Shown: piece after piece, positions 11,298 through 23,300 of the stretch
Numbering within the stretch: the first letter of the stretch is position 1
How the letters are laid out: each line of letters begins with the position of its first letter
Source: Rallus limicola
Taxonomy: Eukaryota; Chordata; Aves; Gruiformes; Rallidae
Length of the DNA: 64,000 nucleotides
Reading direction: 5' to 3'
NCBI GenBank assembly: GCA_022605955.1
Contig: JAKCOZ010000005.1
Span: forward strand, 30,232,950 to 30,296,949
Made by a program: the position numbers and the translations under genes
The notes under the pieces: generated by a model
What the model was told of the DNA's origin: nothing
The model's input: the letters and a program-made list of their open reading frames with translations, nothing else
The model's database searches: none

Positions 11298-13152
11298 CTC
11301 AAAGGGAAGCAGAAGACCTATAAACTGTGGAAACAGGGTCTGAGATCATGGGATGAATATAAAGATGTTGCCAGGGCCTGTAGGGATGCAACTAGGAGGG
11401 CTAAGGCCTGCTTAGAAATTAAGCTGGCAAGGGACATAAAGGACAATAAAAAGAGTTTTTTCAGGTATGTGAATAGTAAAAGGATGACCAGGGATAATGT
11501 AGGTCCCTTGTTGAATGAGGCGGGTGTCTTGGTAACGGGAGATGATGAGAAGGTGGAGATACTGAATGCCTTCTTTGCCTCGGTCTTTACTCCGAAGGCT
11601 TCTCGGGACCCACAGATCCCAGATGAAAGTAGGAGTGGTTGGGAAATGAATGGCTCCCCTCTAGTTGAGGTAGGGGTGGTCCAGGAGCGACTCAAAGGAA
11701 TGGATGCACACAAATCCATGGGCCCGGATGGGATACACCCACATGTGCTGAGAGAGCTGGCGGAGGTGATTGCGGAGCCACTCTCTATCATCTTCGATAG
11801 GTCCTGGACTACAGGAGAAGATTGGAGGATAGCCAATGTCACTCCAGTCTTTAAAAAAGGCAAGAAGGAGGATCCCAGTAACTATAGGCCAGTCAGCCTC
11901 ACTTCTGTCCCTGGAAAGGTGATGGAACAGCTTGTTTTGGATGCCATCTCCAAACAACTGGAAGAGAAGAAGGTCATGAGGAGTAGTCAGCATGGATTCA
12001 CCAAGGGGAGATCATGCTCGACTAATCTCATAGCCTTCTATGATGTCATCACCAACTGGGTGGATGAAGGGAGAGCAGTGGATGTCATCTACCTTGACTT
12101 TAGCAAAGCTTTCGATACTGTCTCCCATGACATCCTGATTGAGAAGCTGAGAGAACAAGGGATAGATGAGCGGACAGTGAGGTGGGTTGAGAACTGGCTG
12201 TCGGACCAGGCTCAGAGGGTTGTGATCAGTGGAGTAGAATCTGAATGGAGGCCTGTGACTTGTGGTGTTCCCCAGGGCTCGGTGTTGGGTCCAGTCCTGT
12301 TTAATATCTTCATTGACAACCTTGATGAGGGAATTGCATCCACCCTCAGCAAGTACCCAATGATACAAAGCTGGGAGGAGTGGCTGACACGCAGGAACAC
12401 TGCGCTGCCATCCAGCAAGACCTGGACAGGCTGGAGAGCTGGGCTGGGAAAAATCTAATGAAGTTCAACAAGAGCAAGTGTAAAGTCTTGCACCTGGGGA
12501 GGAGCAACCGACTTTATCAGTACAGGCTGGGGGATGACCTGCTGGAGAAGAGCTCTGTGGAGAAGGACCTGGGGGTCCTGGTTGATGACAGGTTGGCTAT
12601 GAGCCAGCAGTGTGCACTGGTGGCTAAGCCAATGGGATCCTGGGATGCATCAGGAAGAGTGTGTCCAGCAGGTCGAAGGAAGTGATCCTCCCCCTCTACT
12701 CTGCGTTGGTCAGGCCCCACCTGGAGTACTGTGTCCAGTTCTGGGCTCCCTGGTATAAAAAAGACAGGGACCTTCTGGAGAGAGTCCAGAGAAGGGCAAC
12801 GAAGATGATTAGGGGCCTGGAACATCTACCCTATGAGGAAAGGCTGAGTAAGCTGGGTCTGTTCTGCCTGGAGAAAAGAAGACTTAGGGGGGACATAATT
12901 AGTGTTTAGAAATATCTTAGACTTGGGATGCAGGGGGAATTGGCCAGCCCATTTTCAGTGGTCTGTGGGGACAGGACTAGGGGCAATGGCTGTAAGCTGG
13001 AGCATAGGAAGTTCCGCACCAACATGCGGATGAACTTTTTCACAGTGAGGGTGACGGAGCAGTGGAATAGGCTGCCCAGGGAGGTGGTGGAGTCTCCTTC
13101 TCTGGAGATATTCAAGTCTCGTCTGGATGCCTATCTATGCAATATGAGATAG
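11298..13152 (+). pseudogene. CR1 ORF2 reverse transcriptase, broken by frameshifts
   Basis: ORF2 of CR1 encodes an endonuclease and reverse transcriptase used for target-primed retrotransposition; only the RT part and C-terminus remain here. Frame 1 is open from the element's start to about 12355. It shows [31 protein letters not shown], motif [16 protein letters not shown] (catalytic Asp encoded at 12096-12098) and motif [20 protein letters not shown]. At about 12350-12358 one base appears to be lost just where the motif C FADD box should be. Reading resumes one frame over as [11 protein letters not shown], so the FA and first Asp positions are also altered. A second shift near 12660 leads to the [14 protein letters not shown]...[10 protein letters not shown] segment. 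After a stop at 12907-12909, [20 protein letters not shown] follows, ending at the stop at 13150-13152. The enzyme cannot be functional. Confidence 0.92.
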
Positions 13153-13214
13153 GGAGCCTGCTTTGGCAGGGGGGTTGGACCCGATGATCTCTTGAGGTCC
13201 CTTCCAACCCCTAA

Positions 13215-13244
13215 GATTCTGTGATTCTGTGATTCTGTGATTCT
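13215..13244 (+). repeat. CR1 3' octamer repeat tail
   Basis: There are three full GATTCTGT units and one partial GATTCT. CR1 elements end in such short repeats rather than poly-A, and these repeats are thought to matter for recognition by the CR1 reverse transcriptase. They fix the orientation and the 3' end of the element. Confidence 0.95.
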
Positions 13245-13253
13245 TTCATCTAA

Positions 13254-13754
13254 GTGTACAATTCTGGAGTCCCCAACAGAAGAAGAACATGGAACTGTTG
13301 GAACTGGTCCAGAGGAGGGTCATGAAGATAATTGGAGATCTGGAGCACCTCTCCTATGAAGACATGCTGAGAGAATTGGGCTTATTCAGCCTGGAGAAGA
13401 GGAGGCTCAGGGAGGACCTTGTAACGGCCTTCCAGGGACCTACAAGGAAATTGGGAAGGGACTTTTTAAAAGGGCACATAGTGATAGGAAACTGGGGAAT
13501 GGTTTTAAATTGGCAGGGTGTAGATTTATATTGGATATTAGGAAAAAAATCTTCACTACATGAGTGGTAAGGCACTGGCACAGATTGCCCAGGGAGGTCA
13601 CGGATGGCCCTTCTCTGGAGGTGTTCAAGGCTAGGTTGGATGGGGCCTTGAGCAGCCTGGTCTAGTAAGAGGTGTCCCTGCCCATTGCAAAGGGCTTGGA
13701 ACTTGATGATCTTTAAGGTCCCTTCCAACCCAAACCATTCTATGATTCTATATG
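13254..13754 (+). mobile_element. CR1 LINE 3' fragment, plus strand
   Basis: It begins inside the ORF2 C-terminus (GTGTACAATTCTGGAGTCCC, equivalent to the CVQFWAP region of the upstream copy) and runs through CTGGTCCAGAGGAGGGTCAT, AGCCTGGAGAAGAGGAGGCT and GTTGGATGGGGCCTTGAGCA to CCATTCTATGATTCTAT. A short ORF2 remnant on the plus strand (13289-13570) is open but truncated. It lies about 10 bp downstream of the tail of the previous CR1 and belongs to a different, older-looking subfamily. Confidence 0.9.
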
Positions 13755-13775
13755 TTCCTGTTCTATATGTTCCTG
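13746..13775 (+). repeat. 15-bp perfect tandem duplication at CR1 end
   Basis: TTCTATATGTTCCTG occurs twice in direct succession (13746-13760 and 13761-13775), straddling the 3' boundary of the CR1. It could be a slippage duplication or a residue of the insertion. Confidence 0.85.
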
Positions 13776-14602
13776 TTTTTTCCTTGCAAAAAGTTCTTTA
13801 TAATGAATTTTTAATTTAAAGAAAAGATATAGTGCTGCAAGCATGCAAAAGTGTTACATTAACTTGGTTTTCATTTCATATTCAACAACTATTTCAAAGT
13901 TCTAAACGTTTAATTCTTTAAAATATTGTGTTCAATGTGTGTAATTAAATTATCATTGTACAACTCCAACTATGGATTACATATATATTTTTATTTTTAA
14001 TTTACTTTAAAATATTCCAAATAATGCAGTCATACTGGTATGTAGTTAAATAGAAATAAGTATTACATTCAATTATGTAATAAGTATTACATTCAATTAT
14101 GGCTGTACATTTTATTATATATAATGGTTGGATATTACACATACCACTTAAATATTCAGAAAGAATTCATACTTTGAAGAGATATCAAAATAAGCTCATA
14201 CTTTTTATGACAGTAAGTTAAACTTTTTTGACAATGTAATACTCATTAATATTGTAAAATATATTTTTAAAAATGACCTCCTAATATGAATGAAAACTCG
14301 ATGTAAAATATGAATCTTCTGACTAAACAATTTCTTTCTACTTCCTCTTATTTGAGATAAACTCTCAGATATAGTTGGTTATTATTTTTTATCTCCCATA
14401 TGGTTTTTTGAGACAAAAGGTCATTTTTTTATTTTAAATGCACAGAACTAATCGACAAAGGTCAAAACAATATTGAAAGATGAGTCATACTGATTCAGGT
14501 CAAAGTTTTATCTAGTCCTCTTGAACTACTTTTCCCAGAGGTGCACAGCAACTGGAATTTCAGGCAGAACCAGCCTGCTTCCGAGTCTGGGCCAAACTGA
14601 TA
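13776..14602. other. Very AT-rich unique sequence
   Basis: No gene or repeat family recognised. It contains a two-copy 24-bp tandem repeat (14055-14101). Confidence 0.6.
14055..14101. repeat. 24-bp tandem duplication
   Basis: Two copies of a unit beginning AATAAGTATTACATTCAATT, the second lacking only its final base. There are no mismatches between the copies, so it is probably a recent slippage event. Confidence 0.88.
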
Positions 14603-15195
14603 GAGTCATAGAATCACAGAATGGTCTGGGTTGGAAGGGACCCCAAGGATCATAGAGCTCCAACCCCCCTGACATGCAGGGCCACCAACCTCCAGGCCTG
14701 GATCTACACGAGGTTGCCCAGGGCCCCATCCAACCTGGCCTTGAATACCTCCAGGGATGAGGCATCCACCACCTCTCTGGGCAGCCTATTCCAGTACCTT
14801 ATAATTTTCTGTAAAAAACTTCCCCCTAATATCTAAGCTAAACCTTCTCTTCTTTAGCTTTAATCCATTCCCCCTTGTCCTGCCATTGTCTACCCTTTTA
14901 AAAAGTTGAATCCCCTCCTGTTTGTATGCTCCCTTCAGGTACTGGAAGACTGCAGTGAGGTCCCCCCGCACCTTTCTCTCCTCTAGGCTGAACAAGCCCA
15001 GCTCCCTCAGCCTGTCCTCGTAGGGGAGGTGCTCCAGCCCTCTAATCATCTTTGTGTCCCTCCTCTGAACCCTTTCCAACAGTTCTACAACTTTCTTGTA
15101 TTGCGGGCCCCAGATCTGGACACAGTACTCCAGATGGGGCCTCAAGAGGGCAGAGCAGAGAGGGACAATCACCTCCCTGTCCCTGCTGGCATGGA
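14603..15195 (-). mobile_element. CR1 LINE fragment, minus strand
   Basis: The 3' tail is at the left (GAGTCATAGAATCACAGAAT), followed by GGTTGGAAGGGACCCCAAGG and CCAACCTCCAGGCCTGGATC. It continues into the reverse complement of the ORF2 C-terminus. The right-hand (5') truncation is near CCTCCCTGTCCCTGCTGGCA. The same subfamily is present at 46483-46762. Confidence 0.93.
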
Positions 15196-15199
15196 TCAC
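14786..15199 (-). pseudogene. CR1 ORF2 C-terminal remnant
   Basis: The minus strand keeps an open reading frame of 137 codons. It encodes the conserved tail of CR1 ORF2: [18 protein letters not shown], then [20 protein letters not shown] and [18 protein letters not shown]. It has no RT domain, and its first few codons lie in or next to flanking DNA. It is a fossil, not a gene. Confidence 0.85.
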
Positions 15200-17278
15200 T
15201 TATCAAAAGCTGTTACCAGTCAGTATCAACTGTCAGGCAAAAGACTGAGCTGGTGGGCTGCTTCTCTAGGAGCAGGGTAGGAGTCTTTAGACTCAGGGTC
15301 ACCTGTCAGGTAGTAGTAGAGACTCAGGTCTGAATGGGTAAAAAGGACTGGCTACAAATGGATGTCACGGAGGAAAAAAAAACGAACAGGGTAAGCATGT
15401 GTCCCCAGAATTCCCCTCTTATACTTTGATAGGCTGAAGATCCTTTCAGCTTAGGGGATTTCCTGAGTGTTACAGTTTGTCACTGTGGTGTGGTTTATTA
15501 TTTACAGAAGTGCAAACTTTAAGATAAGAGAAAGTTTGTAGAGATGTCTGTGACGATGTAAGTGGATTAAAGAACCCTACAAAACAGAGCACAATGCAAA
15601 AAAGAGGAAATTTATCCTGCAGGGAAAAACACTTCATTTGTAATGGATCATACTTTGTTTGAAAATCATTCTACTACTGTAGGCTTGGACTAACTTAATA
15701 AAGTATCATGAATAATCCTTAAATGTTATTTTTTACAATGTAATTTAGATTGAGTAGACTAAGTTTAACGGTTCGTCTACTGTATGTGTATCAGAATAGT
15801 AGTAATTCAAGGCCTTTTTCCATTTAATTATTGTATATTTGGTTTTAAAAAATTAGCATACAGTAATATATAATAGCATACAGAAGTAGTATAGGATGTA
15901 CAGGTGTTTCCTTTCCAATGACATGCCACATTTTCATTTTCTTTCTAAATTTGACATACAGTGATGCTGGGTAAGAGAAGATGTTTTTGTTCGCCTTTTA
16001 AATATAATTTTCTGATGTGTTCTAGCTCCTCACAGTTTTGCTATATGCACTTGTTTCATGGTGAGAGTCAGTGCAGTTAAAGATATGAGACTTTCACCAT
16101 CCATATACAAAGGCAATCAAATCCAGCCAGTGGCTAAATCTGTGAAAAATCTCAGTTCATAGAAATTCTGCAGAGAAAAGTTCTTAAAGTTCATCTGTAC
16201 AAGGAGAACTTTTGTTTTCACTTTCTAAATGGGCAGTTTCACGACACTCCTGGAGATAAATTTAAAGACTTGACAGGAAAAGAAAAATTGACAAAACAAA
16301 CCCAGAAAAGATCTAGGGTTTTTTGCTGGTAAACAGGAAGCTGCCTTTGTGTAGCTTTCATACAAAATTACTGTTCTCCCTTGTTTACTTTAAAGCACGT
16401 AATCAATGCATCTGGGTACACCAGATCAGACATGAGAGACTAGGCACGTTCTGCAGCCAAAATTTTCAGTAGTGTTTGGGACTGAGAAGGTTGTTTCCAG
16501 CAGCTAGAACTGAGATACCTGAGTTTTGACTGTGACGGCTTTATTCATTACACAAACAGCCACAAGGAGACCAAAGTTTCAAAAAAAAAAAAAGAGAAAT
16601 AATTGTGCAGAGAAAAACAAATATGCTGTTCTTCATTTTAAAAGACACAAAAATGAGAATGAAACCATGGTGATGAGGGGCTATAGGCAGAAAAAATCAC
16701 CTGGTGCAAGATCAAAAAATATTTAAAAACAGAAAGAGTCTCTGTGGTCCTACAGCTAGCTGTTTCACTAGCTAAACTACTCAACTTCTCTGTATTAACA
16801 AATGCTAAATTCCCTGAAAAAAATAACTTTTTGAGTAGAAATAGACAAGAACTATGATCTAGAGCAGATTTGTAATAGTGTACTTGGGCACTGATAATGC
16901 ATTCCTCCTCTGAGTGAATTTTGTGGATATCAGTAGCCGAAGATCTGCTGCCAAAACATTTTAATGACATTTTATCTTATGTTGCAATTCCCTTTCAGCA
17001 TGCAATATAATGAAAACACAAAAGTAGTAGTGAATAAAAGCAGGTAAGAAATGTAAAGAACTAAACCAGAATATAATGAATATCTTTTATCTTTTTAGGA
17101 TTATATACTATTTAATTTTACTTAATCTATTTTATGCATCATCTTATATAACTAGTTGACTTTTAGTTGTCTAGCCAGCAAGTTCACCAATAAAACATCA
17201 TGTGTCAGAACTTCATAAATAAATACTTGTTCTTGATCTGCAGCAAAATAAAATTAAATAAAAATCCATATATAACCT
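15196..17278. other. Unique sequence, nothing recognised
   Basis: AT-rich non-coding sequence with short A runs (for example near 16579-16591). I see no exon or RNA gene and no repeat that I can name. Confidence 0.55.
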
Positions 17279-17358
17279 GAGAATCACAGAATGGTTGGGG
17301 TTGGAATGGTCCTTTGGAGGTCATCTTGTCCAGCCTCCCCTGTTCAAGCAGAAGTCTG
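17279..17358 (-). mobile_element. CR1 LINE 3' tail, minus strand, about 80 bp
   Basis: GAGAATCACAGAATGGTTGG, GGTTGGAATGGTCCTTTGGA and CATCTTGTCCAGCCTCCCCT in order are the reverse complement of a CR1 3' UTR end. Similarity fades after about 17358. Confidence 0.85.
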
Positions 17359-20300
17359 CATGAAGTGTATTCTGTTCGTCCCTCATGAAGGTGTTCAAAC
17401 CCATTTTACTAGCTTACTAGAACAGTACTGTAAACAGCTAGACTTGATTTAGGAGTACTGCCAGTGTCTCTTAAGGACTGAGTGATCTTTTCACCACTCT
17501 CAAAACTGAGGTCTTCAGTACAATGATTAAGGCAGTGAAACCAGTATGTTCCTAGTATGCCAAATGTCTTCATTTGAATTTCTTTTTTCTAACTCAATAA
17601 ATAATTAAGTAGTACCTGCAAGATAGAGCAAATAGGTCAGCATGAGCTAATGAGGTGAACGTGTCCTTACTGTACAATATAGCAGACAGAACATATTGAT
17701 GAAATTTGGAGACCCTCATGAAGGGCTTGTGGTTTTCCATGCTGCGTGTAAGAGATCTGATCCTTGGATGGTTAAATAAATGATAAACTACCATCAATAA
17801 AATAAAACTATCATGTAATATTTATTAAAACTGAAAACAAAATGTTTATAAAGTTCTTTTGCTTGTGCTTCAAATTTAAGTGCTGTGTCACTTCTGTTTC
17901 TTCTGAACTCAACCAGTAAATTTGAATATCATCATTACCTTGATTGTGTTTCAATGCAGAAGTATATTTTATTCAGAAGCTACACTCTTCTGTAATGAAA
18001 AATTTATTTTTAAAAGTTTTTGCTGTTGTTACCATAGTAATTTTTTGTTATAATTCATCATTTATTGTTACCAGCATTATTTTTTGTTTACTCCTAGAGG
18101 TATGATTTCAAATGTAGAGAGCTAAGCTAAAGGAAGGCATCTGCTATGGTTTCACTAGGCCTGAGTATTTTCTCAGGTTCATTTATCCTTTAAGAAGAAC
18201 AGTATCACTCACAGTGATAATTCGAGAAATTTGAGATAAGTCTCAGTTCTGGTTAAGTTCTGTCAATCTGCAACACTAAGCTGGACATTTCATAAAAACA
18301 TTAAAATTTCTGCATAGATTTAATAAATATCACTTTGGTATAGTTGTCTGACATATCAGTTTGCATTATTGGCCATAAGCAGTCCATGCAGAAGTGTGAG
18401 CTGAGGAAAGGAACATTTTTTTTTTTCATATTTGTCTGTTTGTTTAGGGGTCTCTAAATATCAGAATTGCACAGATGTGAATTTTTATGAAGTGCTTTTT
18501 TGTAAACATTTTGCTTCCATATTTTGCTGTCACTTCTTTAGCCCATATAACAGTTGGAATTCCAGCTCTGAAGAGCTTGTATTTCTATGCTTTTCCACAA
18601 CAGAGAATGGTCTTTACCCTGCCAGTAGGGCAAGAATTATACTATTTGGTTTTTAACTTATTTCTGCAACAACAGAAATGAAAGTAAGTCAGTCAACTGG
18701 CAAAACAGGTTCCTTTAGTCTAGGATGCAGGCTAAGAGAGAGCAGAAACAAATATTCAGTGTTGTATTTCTGTTAAATATACATGAATACTGAGGTCGTT
18801 GTAAATCAGTCTTAAGACTTATTGGAAAGTAAAGCATGGTATCCTCAGGTCATAGATGGGCACAACTTCACAGAGAAGACATGCTTTTCAGTAAATACAC
18901 TGACTTTTGCAAACTGTAAATCATCTGTGAGCCACTACTGTTCTACTAATTACAGAAAGAAGCTGTGCTCATTAGCTGTTCTCATCTGGTTCACTGCACG
19001 AGCTAAATAGTCCGTAAATGAGCCAGCAATTATTGCTGTATTACTGCTACTAGCTCTGTTCATATCAAAATATCTTCATCAAATGTTGTGCTTCTTGGTT
19101 TGATCATGTTAGGCATTTCACAATTTTATATTGAAGCAGTTAATTGGGAGATTGTTCTTGGAAGACAGAGGAGCTTCTAAAACTTCTGTGAATGACTGGC
19201 TGTCAAGTATCTTCAGCCCATTTATGACAGCCTCTCAAACCAGGAAACTACATGAATATGTAAATATTGTACTTAATGAACGGAGAAAGAAAATGTGCAC
19301 CATGCTATTTATACTCGGTTCTTCTTCTAATAGTAAACTTAGGTTGGTGCTAGATTTATACATTTAATTATGGAGGGGAAACTTTATGCATTTTCTAGCA
19401 TTCATAGGCAGTGTGATAAATTAGGCATATAAGAGTTGTTAGTACTGTATATATATTAGTAAAAGAGGTAATATGAACTTACTGTAGTATTCTCACTGGC
19501 ATCTGCTACAGCAGGACTTTTAGGGCAATAACCTGTGTGCCAAATACAGCCTTTATATCGCATCCAAATGTTTTGCAGATGAGTCTACAGACAGTGAAGT
19601 GTGCTTTAGACTCAACAGGATAGGTAGGAGATAGAAACTTCTCTTACCTCCAGTCCCTCACAAATACTAAGCTGTGAACATTGGTCACCTTTTAGTTTGG
19701 ATACATCTTCCTCTCTTTTCTGACTTGCTCTCATTAAAAAAATTCTGAAGTTCCCTGCTGTAGAGTACCAAGTCTGCTTATATTGGTCAAAAGGCCACCT
19801 ATTTGTTCTTCCCATTTTTTATCAATGAAGTTGAGATTGGTTTTTTTACTGCCTGTGTGGTTCAGGAGAGTTTTGCCACAATATATAATTAGAACCATTT
19901 TTCGCCTACAGTACTTTCTGATGTTGCCAAGAGAGAAAAACATTCAAGGAGGAAATAAATATTTATCTTAAATATAAAGCTTGTTTCTCAGAAAGTCAAA
20001 AAGACACGCACTAGAGAAGGAATTCCTAAACTTCAGGTGCTTCTCAGCAGGAAACTGAATTCCTAAACTTCAGGTTCTTCAGTATCAGGAAAACTTCAGG
20101 TCTGGTGTAAGACAGGATTCTTCCAAATGACACTATGGTGAGTGAAGAGGAAATGGGAGAAGAGCATCAGGAGGTGGGTGTTCAGAAAAGGAAAGGCTAA
20201 GAATGTGTTTCGAGGTACAGTGATGGAAATACTTGTGATGGAAGTAGAATGATTGAAATAGTTGGACTGCTGAGGTTTCCAGGATTCCCAGCTGATTAGA

Positions 20301-23300
20301 ACATTTATTCTCTTTACATTTTGGCAGCTATCAGACAAGTAAACCAAAGGAAAATAACTTCATTATTCTTGTGGTAACTGTGCTACTCTTAGACATCAAT
20401 ATAATTGAAGATTATCAGAGTGGGGAAAAAAAACCAGTCTACGTAATTTGTATTTTCTTAAGATGATTATCCATTTTCAATGGAAGTATATACTGTACAG
20501 ATACTGTTTTGAACCAGGACCTGTTAGAAAATCAAACATATTATTCAGATACTTTTGAGCCTTGTAAAACTGTTTTCATCCTGCATTGGAATGAAAGTAA
20601 ACCCTTCCAAAAATGATGGAAAATGTCATGTAAGAAGAGGTGCAATACAAAGGAAACAAAGGCTCAGGATTTAAGGCACCTGTCTGGGAGAGCCCTTAAG
20701 GAAAATCTCATCACATAACTCTCCTGAAGAAATTATGTATTTATGAAATCATGTACAATATATTGAAGACTATATTTTAAAATTTAAAGTTTTGTTTTCA
20801 GTGGAACACAGTTTTCTGATGATAAACACATTGTCAAACTATTCTAGAACAGCTCTGGTTATGACTTCTTCATACCTGGTGATTGTCCTGGACTTGTTAC
20901 ATATTTTTAACCCTAACAAGTAAACTATCCAAACCTTTAGCATCTTAAACTAAGTAGCCTGTTTTTTTCTTTAAGGAAGGATTTGTTGGTATGAAAGGAT
21001 GCAAAAATATCTTTGAAAGTATTTATCCTTCTTAGATGAAAAAAAGCCAGATGCTATGTAATACTCACATTGATATCTTAAAAAGTTAATCAGAAAATCA
21101 ATCAGCCCTAGTGAATGTATTATATAAATGATATAACTTAGGACCCCCATTTTATACAATGAGGCATTTTGACCTTTTTTTTTTTAACTACATTGTAAGT
21201 CTAGTTAACTGCATTCAGAAGAAAAACTAAAGCACTACTGCTGCATGTTGATGCAGAGTATCTTCAGCCATTAAGCAGTCATCTATTTTAGTAAAAGGTC
21301 TGTTGGATTTAGCAGCCTTTGCCCTCATTCTTCATTTTAATGAACATAGTTCATTTTAACAGAATAGAATCTAGTGTGGATGGTCCTTCCTTTTGTTGTC
21401 ATTGTTACGTGCAGCAACAAACGAATGGAAGAGGGATACAAAAACAGGGCTGTGGTAAAGCAAAAGGTCATACACTGACGTTTCATGTTGATTCTGGAGA
21501 ATTATTAGCAGCACAGTGACTGGCACACTTAACAGTACCTTCATGATTCATTTGCCAGTCACTCTGCAATTATTCCAGGTGCTGCTGGGGAAATGACTCT
21601 CAAGTTTTATAGGAGTAATCAGCATATAAATGTTGGCAGGATAAAACCTCCAACACAGGCTTCAGGTGCGGCACTCGATGCAGATGGAAACACTTCAGTT
21701 GGTTCTTAGAAGGGGCCGTTATATCTTGGCTGGAAAAAAATTGTTCTGGTGGAACCTTGGGTTTTATCCTAAGATTTTCTGAAAAATGGAACAGAAAGTA
21801 GAACTTAAGAAACTTTTTATAATTTGAAAATAAAGACCTTATTTTTCCTGAACTAAGTCCTTCATGTAAGGAGTAAATAAGAAATCAGAATGAAGGATGT
21901 TGGAGTTCAGGGGTGTGTGTCTTATTTTTGTTTTTATTTAAAGGAGTTCCCAGTCTGATCTGTCTAGTTCATTTTCTTCTGTAAAATAATCAGTGATGCT
22001 AATGTGGCTCAGATCAAGGGAATACAGACAGCATCCTGTTGTTTAAGTCTCGGCATTTCTAAAAGGTTCTAATTCTCTTCCAAAAGGTTTTGAGTCAGTT
22101 TTGAAAGACAATATAACAAATACAGACAGCCTACTTTGCAAATGTTGTTGAAATAAAAATGTAACAAGTTCAGAGCAAGATAATTTCTGTGACTTAATGA
22201 TAAAAAAACAGGATGAAGGGGTTAATTAGTAAAGTTGTCAGAAATGTTTGGTGGGAAAATTTTCCTCTCAAATCATTAGCAGTAACTGTTTGACCTGAAT
22301 TTTACACCTGAAAAGTACTTTTACAAGACTTTTCGTTTCAATGCCTGATACACAAAACATTGAAAAGATAAAAAAAATTGCATTTTGATTCCTTTTTCTT
22401 CTTACATATTCAGTGAAAGTTCCAATACATTGTCTCATGCATGCATTTTATTCTTTATAATATATGTTAACCAGATGAATCTAAATTGGATCCACTGAAG
22501 TAAACATTGCTTCATTTCAGAGTATGGAATGTCTTAGAAGAGAGTACAAGCACCTAAAAGCAACTTAGAACTTAAATCCTTTTTACTTTGAGTTTTTCTC
22601 CAAAAATCAACAATTGCCAGATAGGGTCTAAAAATTATTAACACAAATTAAAGTAATTCAATTATGTAACTCCAAGAAATAATATAATGCCAGTATTCCT
22701 GAAATAAGATTTTAAGGTAGCTATAGGTCAAATTATCAATGCTTTGTTTTGCTAAATTGTCATTAATTCACTCAGTCTTTTCACTCAGTGGATCTTAGAC
22801 TTGGAAAGTAACTTACATTTTCTTTTTAAAAAGCATGTGAATGTCCTTGGATCATTCATCTTGTAGTTGGGTTCACATGCCTGCACTGAGTAGGCACTAG
22901 AAACTACATATAACAAACACAATAACATTGCCCCACTAACTATTGGAACTCACAAAGCAAGGTCTCATTAACACACAGTATCAGAGAAAAAACTTTTAAG
23001 GACAGTATTTACTGACAAATGAAAAAAAATGAACCTGAAAGAACAAGACGACTAAAAGAGAACAGCAGTAAAATCTCTGTGTGGCATAGGGGATCTGGTG
23101 CAGTAGACCTGAGGTCTACTCTACTTGTACAGAGTATATATCCATGTCTGTCGAAATCTTTATATTATTTGTTTGTGTATGGTGCAAATTACTTCACTAA
23201 TCATAGAATAATATAACCTAGATTTCTGCAATGTAGAGATGCTGTGAGAGAGCACATTTAAGCTCCTGGAGTTTATGGGGTTTAGACCTCTATTGGTCAC

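Larger units (their letters stand above)
11297..13244 (+). mobile_element. CR1 LINE, 5'-truncated, about 1.95 kb
   Basis: This is the longest element in the window. It starts inside ORF2, just before the reverse transcriptase domain, so ORF1 and the endonuclease are missing, as in most CR1 copies. It runs through the RT domain, the ORF2 C-terminus and the short 3' UTR, to the diagnostic tail of GATTCTGT octamers at 13215-13244. The 5' limit is placed where CR1-like coding sequence becomes visible (AAAGGGAAGCAGAAGACC). The smaller copy at 5644-5984 belongs to the same or a close subfamily. Confidence 0.95.

Noticed and set aside
13215..13244. Regular short repeats that could suggest a satellite or CRISPR-like array
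   Set aside because: They are the normal 3' octamer repeats of a CR1 element.
23198..23225. AATCATAGAATAATATAACC resembling a CR1 tail on the minus strand
   Set aside because: Only the short tail-like string matches; the expected GGTTGGAAGGGACC-type sequence does not follow.
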